DNA of 49,643 nucleotides. Source: BS150m-G50 sp964517435 (lineage in GTDB: Bacteria; CAIWAD01; BS150m-G50). Position numbers and translations under genes: made by a program. The stretch lies in contig CAZFEC010000021.1 of the NCBI GenBank assembly GCA_964517435.1, positions 1 through 49,643 on the forward strand. Direction: 5' to 3'. A model generated the notes under the pieces. It was not told the origin of the DNA. It saw only the letters and a program-made list of their open reading frames with translations, and ran no database searches. Below are positions 8,564 to 17,464 of this stretch, piece by piece (the first letter of the stretch is position 1; each line of letters begins with the position of its first letter).

Positions 8564-11434
8564 ATGAGAGCAATACCAACTCATTTCAAACTATTCAAAC
8601 GCGTGCTCATCACGGCGACGATGGTCGGTATGTTTGTCTCACTGGCGAGTGTTGCCTCGGCGCAACAGCATCGCCGGGTATTCGCCTGGGAACAGACGAC
8701 GACGGACCAGGCGCTCACCTTCATCAACGCTGAAGGAACGCAGAATGTGATCACAATCAACATCTATGAATCCGATGGTATATTGTGGGACACCAAAACC
8801 GTTACCCTGGCGGGATTTGAAACCTACGCGATCGAGCCGGGGGATTCGGATGCCAACGGTTGGAATCTACCTGTCGTCAGTACAAGCGCCAGCGGGCATT
8901 CGACACCTGACGAGGATGCAGCCTACGGTATGACCTGTACCGCTGAGAAACAGTTCGAGGTGCTGGGATATACAGACGAACAGCGTCACGCCGGCAGTGG
9001 CTACTCCGCCATCTGGACCCAGGACGCTCTGACCGACACCTGGTGGGGCATGTGGAACTACGACGGGGACGAGGATAAGGCGGATTACTTCTTCATCTAC
9101 AATCCGGATGATATCGAAGCCAGTGTGGACATCGTACTCTATAAGAGCGACGGCACTACGATCAGTACCAATAGTCTATTCGTACCTGCGGGGAACACCA
9201 TCACGGTCTATCCCAAGTACGATCTCAACAGCAATCCCGGCAGCGATCCCGACTCAAACTACAACATTGGCGTGCATCTTAGCAGCACACAGCCGATACA
9301 TGTAAGTGTGTACACCCAGTTAGGTCAGGATTACGATCCGAGCGAAACACCCCCCTGGAAGACCCATGATGTTGTATCCGGGCTCTTCATACCTTTCACT
9401 ACCGACTGCAATCCCTCGGAGTACATCTGGACGGATGCCAAGACATCCGGACAGCAGCAGAGCGCTGCTCGCGTGACCAATCCCAACAACTTCTCGATCA
9501 CGGTGACGGAGCAGTGGTACGAGTATGTTGATGCCGTGCATTATAACCAGAATGCCTACACGACGAATACCACCATCCCGGCGCACGGCACAGCAGAGCT
9601 GCCCCGGCCTCCGGGAATGGAGGATGCTTCCGGTAACGATCCCCGTACCCACTGGCGCCGTTTATCCGCTGACGCCGGCTTCCATGCGCATGTTTCCTAC
9701 TTCGAGCAGATCGACCTGCCGTCTACTCCGAAGCGGGAGTGGTTCTGGGGTAACTTCAAACCGAGCAATACCGACAATGTCTTCCTGGTCAACCCGACCG
9801 AGGAAACCGTCAGCGTGCAGATCCAACGCTGGAAGAACGGTAACGTTACGCCCATCGCCGGCAGCCATGTTATCGAGCTGACGGCACGGGCTTCAATCAT
9901 GGCGGAGCTGCCGAGTGAGGGAGCGATTCCCTGGGCATACGGCCAGTCGCCGATCGGCGGGGACTCCGATGAGAACCAGACCTGGCGCTTCTACAGTGAG
10001 GATCCATTCGTCTTGCACCTGCAGGATTGGGATTATGGCGACCTGCTGCCGATGAAGTGCGGTGAGGGCGTTGTGGAGATGGACTTCGGCGATGTGCCTG
10101 ATCAAGGGGAGGGCACCGGACCTGGCGACTACAACACCCTCCTGGGTGATGACGGACCCCGTCACATCATCTTCTTCGAGAACCTGCGGCTCGGTGAATG
10201 CATCGATGCCGAAGCCGACGGACAACCTGACATCGACGCCAATGGCGACGATCCCGTTAATCTCGATGACGAAGACGGTGTGGATCCGACGCAGCTGGAT
10301 TGTCTGGAGCCGGGTACGCAAGCGGATATCGAGGTATCGGTCACGAACAATTCCGGCCAGACCGCCCGGCTTTGCGGCTGGGTCGATTTCAACGGCAACG
10401 GTGTGTTTGAAGCCGATGAGGGTGCCACCACCACTGTCGCCGATGGCTTCTCCGGTATTCAGATCCTGACCTTCGCCGTACCGGAGACGGAGGTGACCAA
10501 CACCTACGCCCGTTTCCGGATCAGCACGGATGTGGACGCTGTCTGCAGCCCCACCGGCTTTGCTCCCGATGGTGAAGTGGAGGATTATGTTGCAGTGATC
10601 TGTCAGGAAGAGCCCCTCTTCGATTGGGGCGATGCGCCCGATCCGCCTTACTGCACGCTTGCCGTCAGTGGCGGAGCCGCCCATATCATCATGCCGGGTT
10701 CTCCTTTCCTCGGTATCGCCGATCCCACCGATGATCCTGATGCCGAACCGAACGGTCAGCCGGATCCGCTGGCGCTGGGCGACGACAATGCCGGCACCGA
10801 TCCAGACGATGAGGACGGCGTGTTGATCCCGCTGCTATGCCAGGGCCAACCGGCCGCGATCGTCTTTGAAGTCAACAACGCACCCGCTTTCGTCGACGGC
10901 TGGATTGACTTCAACGCCAATGGTATCTGGGGAGATCTACCTGTTGAATACGTTGTCGCAGGTTTTTTCGCACCCGGCGTCTACACTACCGGTGTCAACG
11001 CACCGCCGGTCATCGTGCCGCCGGATGCCTTCCCGGGGGTAACTTTCGCCCGCTTCCGGATTAACAGCTTCATGCCGCTGCCTCCCTGCGCCGTTCTCGG
11101 CCTCGATGGTGAAGTGGAGGACCACCCGGTGGAGATCGATGAATGCATCGAGACCGATATCGATATTCCCACGCGGACCCAGCTGGATCAGAACTATCCT
11201 AATCCGTTCAACCCGACGACCACTATCGATTTCAGTCTGGCGAAAAGCGACAAGGTAAGCCTGCGAGTGTACGATCTGGCCGGACGGGAAGTGGCGAAGC
11301 TGATCGACGGTGAGCTAATTGCCGGCTATCACAGCGTGGAATTCGATGCTTCCTCGCTGACCAGCGGTCTCTATTTCTATACTCTGCAGACAAAGGATCA
11401 GCAGATAACCCGCAAGATGATGCTGCTGAAATAG
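8564..11434 (+). CDS. Secreted GEVED-domain protein with type IX secretion sorting domain
   Basis: Exported protein of 956 residues. The ATG at 8564 is chosen over one at 8546 because AAGGA precedes it by about 9 bases and the product starts with a typical signal peptide ending in ASVASAQ. The first 480 residues hold beta-rich modules I do not recognise by name, with repeats such as YFFIYNPDD, RVTNPNN and VFLVNPTEE, each followed by a similar sentence about strands. Two GEVED domains follow: WVDFNGNGVF with FAPDGEVEDY, and WIDFNANGIWGD with LGLDGEVEDH. Between them are Asp-rich linkers likely to bind calcium. The protein ends in a type IX sorting domain (LDQNYPNPFNPTTTIDF, AGREVAKL, SGLYFYTLQT, KMMLLK). 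It is probably attached to the cell surface; its substrate is unknown. Confidence 0.85.
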   Translation: MRAIPTHFKLFKRVLITATMVGMFVSLASVASAQQHRRVFAWEQTTTDQALTFINAEGTQNVITINIYESDGILWDTKTVTLAGFETYAIEPGDSDANGWNLPVVSTSASGHSTPDEDAAYGMTCTAEKQFEVLGYTDEQRHAGSGYSAIWTQDALTDTWWGMWNYDGDEDKADYFFIYNPDDIEASVDIVLYKSDGTTISTNSLFVPAGNTITVYPKYDLNSNPGSDPDSNYNIGVHLSSTQPIHVSVYTQLGQDYDPSETPPWKTHDVVSGLFIPFTTDCNPSEYIWTDAKTSGQQQSAARVTNPNNFSITVTEQWYEYVDAVHYNQNAYTTNTTIPAHGTAELPRPPGMEDASGNDPRTHWRRLSADAGFHAHVSYFEQIDLPSTPKREWFWGNFKPSNTDNVFLVNPTEETVSVQIQRWKNGNVTPIAGSHVIELTARASIMAELPSEGAIPWAYGQSPIGGDSDENQTWRFYSEDPFVLHLQDWDYGDLLPMKCGEGVVEMDFGDVPDQGEGTGPGDYNTLLGDDGPRHIIFFENLRLGECIDAEADGQPDIDANGDDPVNLDDEDGVDPTQLDCLEPGTQADIEVSVTNNSGQTARLCGWVDFNGNGVFEADEGATTTVADGFSGIQILTFAVPETEVTNTYARFRISTDVDAVCSPTGFAPDGEVEDYVAVICQEEPLFDWGDAPDPPYCTLAVSGGAAHIIMPGSPFLGIADPTDDPDAEPNGQPDPLALGDDNAGTDPDDEDGVLIPLLCQGQPAAIVFEVNNAPAFVDGWIDFNANGIWGDLPVEYVVAGFFAPGVYTTGVNAPPVIVPPDAFPGVTFARFRINSFMPLPPCAVLGLDGEVEDHPVEIDECIETDIDIPTRTQLDQNYPNPFNPTTTIDFSLAKSDKVSLRVYDLAGREVAKLIDGELIAGYHSVEFDASSLTSGLYFYTLQTKDQQITRKMMLLK

Positions 11435-11469
11435 CTTCCGAACTTGTGTTTCGGTGATTGCACAACTAG

Positions 11470-11500
11470 AGAGGGCGCCAGACGGCGCCCTCTTTGTTTA
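11470..11500 (+). terminator. Intrinsic terminator between convergent genes
   Basis: The 10-bp stem AGAGGGCGCC at 11470-11479 with its complement at 11484-11493, a 4-base loop and a T-rich tail (TTGTTTA) follow the GEVED gene. The aroC stop lies 36 bases further on the opposite strand, so the hairpin may also serve the aro operon. Confidence 0.88.
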
Positions 11501-11535
11501 TGATGCAGATTGAGTAGTTGGCTGGACTGTGACCT

Positions 11536-12552
11536 TCAGTGATCCTCGCGATCGAATCGCTTCGCGCCGGCTTCCGCATTTCTCAGCAGCAGGATGAGCA
11601 GGTCCGCCAGCACTACCGCGACGGCGGCTTCCACCACCACCGGTACCCGCAGGGCGATGCAGCTGTCGTGACGGCCCGCGATCTTAAGGTCCACGCTTTC
11701 ACCGGAACGCAGGTTCACGGTCCGCTGGGGATGCGTGATGCTGGGAGTGGGCTTGACCGCTACCTTGAATTCGAGCGGGTTCCCGTTGGTGATGCCGCCG
11801 TTGATACCGCCGGCGTGATTGGTGGCGGTGCGTCCATCGGTCGAGATCAACTCGTCGTTGTGCTCGCTCCCGCGCATCCGCGTCGCGGCGAAACCGCTCC
11901 CGAATTCGATACCTCTGACGCCCGGAATGCTGAACACCAGATGGCTGATCAACGATTCCACCGAATCGAAAAAGGGTTGTCCGAGTCCGACCGACAATCC
12001 TTCGACCCGGCAGCCGATGACACCTCCCAGGGAGTCACCGTCCCGCACCGCCTGGGCCAGCACCGCCTCCCAGTCCTTTTCCCCGCCCACCTCGAGCAGC
12101 TCAGCCTCTACCCGCACCGGCTGGATCAGCTTCTTGGCCACCACGCCGGCCGCCACCAGGCCGACGGTCAACCGACCGGAGAAATGCCCGCCGCCCCGGG
12201 GATCATTGTGGCGGCCATATTTCACCGCGGCGGTGAAATCAGCGTGACCCGGCCGGGGAGTATCCCGAAGTGCGGCGTAGTCCCCGGAACGGAGGTCGCT
12301 GTTCGGAAACTCGATCAGGAGCGGAGCACCGGTGGTTTTGCCCTGGTAGATGCCGCTCCGGAATTGAGGCAGGTCCGGTTCGCGGCGTGCGGTCGTACCG
12401 GTCCAGCCGCTGCGCCGGCGTTCAAGATCCTCCTCGAAATCAGCCGCTGCCAGGGAGAGACCGGGTGGAACGCCGTCCAGCAGGATGCCCACTGTCGGTC
12501 CGTGCGATTCACCGTAGATGCTCAATCTGAAAACCCGTCCGAAGCTATTCAT
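11536..12552 (-). CDS. aroC: Chorismate synthase
   Basis: Converts 5-enolpyruvylshikimate-3-phosphate to chorismate using reduced FMN, the last step of the shikimate pathway, in the cytoplasm. The 338-residue protein begins MNSFGRVFRLSIYGESHGPT, with the conserved GESHG flavin-site motif. It carries the variant RGGGHFSGRLT rather than the more common RGGGRSSARET, a form I associate with part of the family such as some Firmicutes. RGSEHNDE and GGINGGITNGNP match the signature regions. The ATG overlaps the end of aroA by 8 bases. It is the last gene of the aroF-aroB-aroEK-aroA-aroC operon. Confidence 0.95.
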   Translation of the reverse strand: MNSFGRVFRLSIYGESHGPTVGILLDGVPPGLSLAAADFEEDLERRRSGWTGTTARREPDLPQFRSGIYQGKTTGAPLLIEFPNSDLRSGDYAALRDTPRPGHADFTAAVKYGRHNDPRGGGHFSGRLTVGLVAAGVVAKKLIQPVRVEAELLEVGGEKDWEAVLAQAVRDGDSLGGVIGCRVEGLSVGLGQPFFDSVESLISHLVFSIPGVRGIEFGSGFAATRMRGSEHNDELISTDGRTATNHAGGINGGITNGNPLEFKVAVKPTPSITHPQRTVNLRSGESVDLKIAGRHDSCIALRVPVVVEAAVAVVLADLLILLLRNAEAGAKRFDREDH

Positions 12553-13810
12553 GGATGATTCCTCCCAAAGCTGACAGATCGGAAAAAAACGCGGGATAGG
12601 ATTTATTCACGCAGTCCGGATCGGTGATAGCGACCGGATCCTTCGCGGCCAGGGCCGCTGTCGCCGCCGCCATGGCGACACGGTGATCGCCGTGGGGGTT
12701 CACCGTGCCACCGTGCAAACCTTTCCCCTCGATCACCATTTCATCATCCGCCAGTTCGATCGCGGCACCCAGTTTGCCGAATTCCCGCTGCAGCACCCGG
12801 GCCCGGTCGCTCTCCTTGTGGTGGAGACGTCCGGCGCCGGTTATGACGCTGCGTCCCCGGCAATGGCAGGCCAGGGCGACAAGTGGCGGGAAGAGGTCGG
12901 GGCATTCCGTCGCGTCGAAGGTGAAAGCTTCGCGCCGGTCAGCCTGGACGGACACCTGGTCATCCTCCAGAGCCACCAGCGCCCCGCTGGCCCGGAGCGC
13001 CTCGATGATTCTGCCATCCGCCTGGTTGGTGGGCCAGGCGAGTCCCGCCAGCTGAACCCTGCCGGCCAGGGCGCCCGCCACCAGCGGGAAAGCGGCGCCG
13101 CTCCAGTCGCCCGGGATGATAAGCTCCCGGCTCCGGTAACTCTGGCCACCCGGGATCCGGAAGCGGGTGAAATCATCATGGTGTATCGTCACTCCGAACT
13201 CGGCCAGCAGATCGATAGTCAGTTGAACGTAGGGCTTGCTCTTGAGGTTATGCACCACCAGCTCGGAATCAGGTTCCACCCGTGGCAGCGCCATCAACAG
13301 ACCGGTGATCAGCTGTGAGCTGATCGATCCGTCCACTTCCACGCGGCCGCCCCGCAGCGGTCCCCGCACCCTGACCGGCGCCAGTCCGTTCGCGGTGGTG
13401 CATTGGACACCCAGTCCCGCCAGTGGTGCTTCCAGCATCCGCAGCGGCCGGCGGGCCAGTGAACCGCGCGCCTGGAGGGTGAGCGGCCGGTCCCCGAGCG
13501 CGGCGATGGGGGCGAACATGCGCAGGCTCAAACCGGCTTCCCCGCAATCAAGGACGCTGCCACGCGGACTGAAGCCGCCCCGTACCCTCACCTTCCCCTG
13601 ATCCGCCTCCACCGTCGCGCCCAGGTTGCGGATCAGCTCGATCGCCACCCGGACATCGTCGCTGTGGGCGGGATCATCGCAATAGGAGGAATTGAGGATG
13701 GTGCTTTCTCCTTCTGCCAGGAGAGAAGCCGCCAGCGCCCGCTGCATGACGCTCTTCGAGGGAGGGGCGTCAATGCTACCGCTGATAGGGGAAGGTACGA
13801 CCGATTTCAT
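12545..13810 (-). CDS. aroA: 3-phosphoshikimate 1-carboxyvinyltransferase (EPSP synthase)
   Basis: Adds enolpyruvate from PEP to shikimate-3-phosphate. The motifs are in order: PPSKSVMQRA (substrate lysine), CGEAGLSLRMFAPI, RGSLARRPLRML, GDWSGAAFPLVAG, HHKESDRARV and NPHGDHRVAMAAA. The start at 13810 (MKSVVPSPISGSIDAPPSKS) gives a normal N-terminal length. An ATG at 13843 would add 11 unneeded residues; neither start has a strong Shine-Dalgarno site. The start lies inside the end of the aroE-aroK fusion gene (35-base overlap) and the stop overlaps aroC, so translation is probably coupled. Confidence 0.93.
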   Translation of the reverse strand: MKSVVPSPISGSIDAPPSKSVMQRALAASLLAEGESTILNSSYCDDPAHSDDVRVAIELIRNLGATVEADQGKVRVRGGFSPRGSVLDCGEAGLSLRMFAPIAALGDRPLTLQARGSLARRPLRMLEAPLAGLGVQCTTANGLAPVRVRGPLRGGRVEVDGSISSQLITGLLMALPRVEPDSELVVHNLKSKPYVQLTIDLLAEFGVTIHHDDFTRFRIPGGQSYRSRELIIPGDWSGAAFPLVAGALAGRVQLAGLAWPTNQADGRIIEALRASGALVALEDDQVSVQADRREAFTFDATECPDLFPPLVALACHCRGRSVITGAGRLHHKESDRARVLQREFGKLGAAIELADDEMVIEGKGLHGGTVNPHGDHRVAMAAATAALAAKDPVAITDPDCVNKSYPAFFSDLSALGGIIHE

Positions 13811-15077
13811 CTGCGAGTTTACCGGCAACCTGTTGGATGTCATTGTCTGCGTTTATGATCAAGTCGGCATTTTCAAAATAGACCTGCTCACGGGCGGCCC
13901 AGAGGCGCGCTGCCGTAATCTCAGGCGCCGGTCCCGCCAGCAGCGGGCGCGACTCCAGGTCGATTCGCGCCAGACAGCTCTCGAGCGAAGCCGCCAGCCA
14001 GATCCTCAGGCAGTGCTCCGCCAGCAGCTCCCGGTTGTCCGGGATAGTGAGGATACCCCCGCCGCAGGCGATGATACGCGACCCGTTCTCGACGGCCTCC
14101 AGCAGAGCGTCACTTTCCAGACGGCGGAAGGCCGCTTCTCCCAGCTCGCGGAAAAGCGCGGGAATCGCAGCGCCCGCCCGCTGTTCGATCTCATTATCCA
14201 GGTCGCAGAACGGGCAGTTCAGCTCTTGCGCCAGCGCCCGGCCGATACTTGTCTTCCCCGCCCCCATGAAACCGAGCAGAGCGATTACAGTCGGCTTCGG
14301 TTCCGCTCGCGCTTGTGCCAGGTTGTGGTGATCAACCGTCTCCCCGAGCAGCAGCCGGGCGCCGTGAACGGCTTGGGCGAGCAGCCACTCCTCGCCGGAC
14401 AACACGGTGCAACCGCGGGCGCGGGCCTCCCGCAGCAGAGGGGTGGCGGGGTAGGGGGCTTCGAAAACCGTCAATCCGGTATGCAACCATTCCGCCTTGA
14501 TAGCGTCGACGCCGGCCGGCAGCGTGGAGAGCAAGAGTTGCGCCTGCTGCAGACGCGCCGGCAGGGCGCTCCACGGTTCAGCCCGGCAACCGAGGCGAGT
14601 TGCCACAGACTCGGCGCGGCTGAAGGTGCGGTTGACAAGGGTGACGGTTGCATCGGCCTGCAGCAGACCGCGTGTGGCGGCCCGTCCGGCCCCGCCCGCT
14701 CCCAGCACCAGGCACTCCTTCCCCGCCGGATCGAAACCGCGCTCCCGCAGGGCGTGTATCACGCCGGGTTGGTCGGTATTGTAGCCGTACAGCCGTCCCT
14801 CATCGCTGATGACGGTGTTGACCGCACCGCAGACGGCGGCGTCGGTAGCGAGTTCATCCATCAGCTCACACAACTCGCTCTTGAAGGGCGCCGTAACATT
14901 CATCCCCTGCAGATTCAGCCGGCGGTAGAGCTCAAGTGCTTCCGCGCCTGAATCCGCCGCCAGCCGTGTGTAGCCGGCTCTGAGCCCCACCGCCTGGAAA
15001 CAGGCGTTGAAGAGACCGGGACTGCGGCTGTGCAATATCGGTTTCCCGCAGACGGCAAACCGGCGGTACTCACTCAT
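13776..15077 (-). CDS. aroE-aroK: Fused shikimate dehydrogenase - shikimate kinase
   Basis: One 433-residue protein carrying two consecutive pathway steps. Residues 1 to about 260 are shikimate dehydrogenase: CGKPILHSRSPGLFN (substrate site), NVTAPFK with the catalytic lysine, GYNTD and the NADP-binding GAGGAGRAATR followed by NRT. Residues from about 265 are shikimate kinase: Walker A GFMGAGKTSIGR, CDLDNEIEQ, FRELGEAAFRRLE and the CGGG substrate loop. The DNA is continuous with no stop between them. The product of the first half, shikimate, is the substrate of the second, which suggests local channelling. It overlaps aroB by 8 bases and aroA by 35. Fusions of these two enzymes are known in other bacteria. 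Confidence 0.95.
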   Translation of the reverse strand: MSEYRRFAVCGKPILHSRSPGLFNACFQAVGLRAGYTRLAADSGAEALELYRRLNLQGMNVTAPFKSELCELMDELATDAAVCGAVNTVISDEGRLYGYNTDQPGVIHALRERGFDPAGKECLVLGAGGAGRAATRGLLQADATVTLVNRTFSRAESVATRLGCRAEPWSALPARLQQAQLLLSTLPAGVDAIKAEWLHTGLTVFEAPYPATPLLREARARGCTVLSGEEWLLAQAVHGARLLLGETVDHHNLAQARAEPKPTVIALLGFMGAGKTSIGRALAQELNCPFCDLDNEIEQRAGAAIPALFRELGEAAFRRLESDALLEAVENGSRIIACGGGILTIPDNRELLAEHCLRIWLAASLESCLARIDLESRPLLAGPAPEITAARLWAAREQVYFENADLIINADNDIQQVAGKLADEIGRTFPYQR

Positions 15078-16104
15078 CTCGCAGAGCTTCCCATAGCTCT
15101 TCCAGTTCCGACAGCTCCAGGGGAACGATTTCCGGTTCGCCGATTCCTTTCAGCAATATGAAGTCCAGGCGGCTCCCGGCTTTCTTCTTATCATTCCGCA
15201 AGGTCGCCGTCAGCTGCCGGTAGTCGAGTTGAAGCGCAGTGGGCAGCCGGAACCGGACGCAAAGCGACTCCAGCCGTTCCCGCGTCGCCTGGTCCAGCCG
15301 GCCGCGAGCCACCGAGATACCGGCGGCGATGTTCATCCCGACCGCCACCGCTTCGCCGTGCGGCAGCCCGTGCTCGGTTTCGATCGCATGCGCGAAGGTG
15401 TGTCCGAAGTTGAGGATCTTCCGCAGCCCCCGCTCCCTTTCGTCCGCACCGACCACCGCCGCCTTGATCCGGAGTGATTGCTGGATCACTTCTACCAGCA
15501 ATTCACGGTCGCCGGCCAGCAGGCTCTCAGCCTGCTCCTCCAGGCGTGCGAAGAGCCCAGGACTGCGGATGGCCGCGTGTTTGATGATCTCCGCGCAACC
15601 GCAACCGAAGTCCCGTTCCGGCAGCGTGCTCAACATCGCTGTATCACAGATCACGAAGGCGGGCTGGTTGAACACCCCGATCATGTTTTTGAGACCCTGG
15701 AAATTGACTCCGTTCTTGCCGCCCAGGCTGGCGTCGACCTGCGCCAGCAGCGTTGAAGCGACGAAACCGAAGGACAATCCCCGCATGAAGGTGGAGGCGG
15801 CGAACCCGGCCACATCGAGCACGATACCCCCCCCGATTCCTACGACAAAGGAGGAGCGATCGAGCTCGCACGCCTGCATCTCGGCGTAGACCCGCTCGAC
15901 GGTGGCCAGCGTCTTAATCCTCTCTCCCAGGCCGATTTCGATCACCGGCAGCGGCGGGAAGCGGTCGCCGTAGAGCCGTCTCACATTGGTATCGGTGATG
16001 ATTACCGCGCGGGTGTCGGGCAGGTAACGCGACAGGTTCTGCAGCTGTTCGCCGACGAGAATCCGGGAGCGACCGGTTTGACCCTGAACTTCCAGTTCGC
16101 ACAT
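15070..16104 (-). CDS. aroB: 3-dehydroquinate synthase
   Basis: Makes 3-dehydroquinate from DAHP with NAD and a divalent metal. The 344-residue protein shows the NAD-binding GIGGGIVLDVAGFAAST, AQVDASLGGKNGVN, and metal ligands in CAEIIKHAAI, NFGHTFAHAIE and GLPHGEAVAVGM. It starts 9 bases after the aroF stop and ends overlapping the fusion gene by 8 bases. No 3-dehydroquinate dehydratase (aroD/aroQ) gene is in the window, so that step must be encoded elsewhere. Confidence 0.95.
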   Translation of the reverse strand: MCELEVQGQTGRSRILVGEQLQNLSRYLPDTRAVIITDTNVRRLYGDRFPPLPVIEIGLGERIKTLATVERVYAEMQACELDRSSFVVGIGGGIVLDVAGFAASTFMRGLSFGFVASTLLAQVDASLGGKNGVNFQGLKNMIGVFNQPAFVICDTAMLSTLPERDFGCGCAEIIKHAAIRSPGLFARLEEQAESLLAGDRELLVEVIQQSLRIKAAVVGADERERGLRKILNFGHTFAHAIETEHGLPHGEAVAVGMNIAAGISVARGRLDQATRERLESLCVRFRLPTALQLDYRQLTATLRNDKKKAGSRLDFILLKGIGEPEIVPLELSELEELWEALRDE

Positions 16105-16113
16105 ATCGTTCCT

Positions 16114-17148
16114 TTACGGTCGCTGTTCCGCCGCCGGTATGGTTCTGTTTTCCACCCGCGCCAGAGTGCGCAGCTGCTCCATCAGCGCGGCCAGCTGCTC
16201 CAGGAAGAGCGATTGTCTGCCGTCGGAAAGCGCCTGCACCGGGTCGGGGTGTGCTTCCACGATGATGCCGTCGGCGCCGCACGCCAATGCCGCCTTCGCC
16301 AGCGGCGGGACCAAATCACGGCAACCGGCGGCGTGCGAGGGATCGACGATCAGCGGCAGGTGCGTCTTCTGTTTCAACACCGGAACCGCCGTCAGATCCA
16401 GCGTGTTGCGGTAAGCCGGTTCGAAGGTGCGGATTCCCCGCTCACAGAGGATGACATCCCGATTGCCTTTATCCAGCAGATACTCAGCGCTCATCAGCAG
16501 CTCATTGAGAGTGGCGGTCATCCCTCGTTTGAGCAGCACCGGTTTACCGGTCGCCGCCACCGCCGCCAGCAGCCGCGTGTTCTGCATGTTGCGGGCGCCG
16601 ATCTGCAGGATCTGGGCATGTTGTGCCACCACCTCTGCTTCGTCCGCGGTCATTACCTCAGTGACGATGTGCAGGTTGTATTCCCTTCCGGCGGCGGCCA
16701 GCAGCTTCAAACCTTCGATCCCCAAACCCTGGAAGGAGTAAGGCGAAGAGCGGGGCTTAAAGGCGCCGCCCCGCAGGAACTTGATGCCCTGACCGCTGAT
16801 GAACCGCGCGGCGGTCATGATCTGCTCCTCGTTCTCAACCGCGCAGGGGCCGGCGATTACCGTGAAGTTCGGTGCACCGATAGTTTCGGCGCCCACCGGC
16901 ACCTGGCTGTCGGCCGGCTGGAACTCACGGCTGGCGAGCTTGTACGGAGTCAGGATCGGCACCACTCTTTCCACGCAGGGAAGATTCTGCAGGTGCAGTC
17001 CAGCCAGTTTGCGCTCATCGCCCAGGGCGCCCAACACCACCTTCTCCGTACCGGGCAGGTGCAGCGGCTTCAATCCCTCAGCTGCGATCATCGCCATGAT
17101 GCCGTCGACATCTTCAGGGGTGGCTTCCTTGCGCAGGACGATAATCAT
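16114..17148 (-). CDS. aroF: 3-deoxy-7-phosphoheptulonate synthase, type I-beta with N-terminal ferredoxin-like domain
   Basis: Condenses PEP and erythrose-4-phosphate, the first step of the pathway. The start at 17148 (MIIVLRKEATPEDVDGI) has AGAGGA 7 bases upstream. The first 70 or so residues are a ferredoxin-like regulatory domain like that of the Thermotoga enzyme. In that enzyme this domain mediates tyrosine or phenylalanine inhibition, so feedback control by an aromatic amino acid is likely here too. The barrel then shows FTVIAGPCAVENEEQ, FLRGGAFKPRSSPYSF, KPVLLKRGM, ERGIRTFE, VDPSHAAG and IIVEAHPDP. No chorismate mutase domain is attached. It is the first gene of the aro operon. Confidence 0.94.
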   Translation of the reverse strand: MIIVLRKEATPEDVDGIMAMIAAEGLKPLHLPGTEKVVLGALGDERKLAGLHLQNLPCVERVVPILTPYKLASREFQPADSQVPVGAETIGAPNFTVIAGPCAVENEEQIMTAARFISGQGIKFLRGGAFKPRSSPYSFQGLGIEGLKLLAAAGREYNLHIVTEVMTADEAEVVAQHAQILQIGARNMQNTRLLAAVAATGKPVLLKRGMTATLNELLMSAEYLLDKGNRDVILCERGIRTFEPAYRNTLDLTAVPVLKQKTHLPLIVDPSHAAGCRDLVPPLAKAALACGADGIIVEAHPDPVQALSDGRQSLFLEQLAALMEQLRTLARVENRTIPAAEQRP

Positions 17149-17464
17149 GCTGTTTCCTCTTCTGCTTGTCAATCCAGGTGAAGCCTGCTGTTCTCAAGCA
17201 CAACCGGGTTCGTCATCAAGATAGAATCCGCGCCGGCATATCCATAGGAATTACCGCCCGGTTGACAACCGCGCCCATCCCGGCACCTTTCACCATTAAC
17301 CAGGGCGAGAGGGCATCGCGGGCGTCCCTTCTTATGCCTCAGGGATTGGAGTTACGGCACAGGCTTGCCTGACGCCCCAGGCTTGCCTGACGCCCCAGGC
17401 TTGCCTGACGCGCTGCGGTTCTCTATTTTCATGCAGACCACCAGAAATGGGAGAGGGGGGAATC
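17149..17464. other. Divergent intergenic region between the aro operon and the 17465 gene
   Basis: The region must hold the aro operon promoter on the minus strand and a plus-strand promoter. It contains a 13-bp palindrome, CGGTTGACAACCG, at 17259-17271 that could be an operator, and an array of three 18-bp repeats at 17360-17413. I see no gene; the ORFs here are short and repeat-derived. Confidence 0.45.
17360..17413. repeat. Three tandem 18-bp repeats, each with a small palindrome
   Basis: The unit CAGGCTTGCCTGACGCCC occurs three times in a row, the last with one change near its end. Each unit contains CAGGC-TT-GCCTG, a 5-bp dyad. The array lies about 50 bases before the ribosome site of the secreted VCBS protein gene, so it could form small hairpins in the leader or bind a protein. 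Confidence 0.85.

Noticed and set aside
8285..8733. Two short plus-strand ORFs before the GEVED gene
   Set aside because: No ribosome site, no recognisable sequence, and one overlaps the start of the real gene.
17360..17413. CRISPR array
   Set aside because: The repeats are 18 bp and directly adjacent without spacers, and no cas genes are present.
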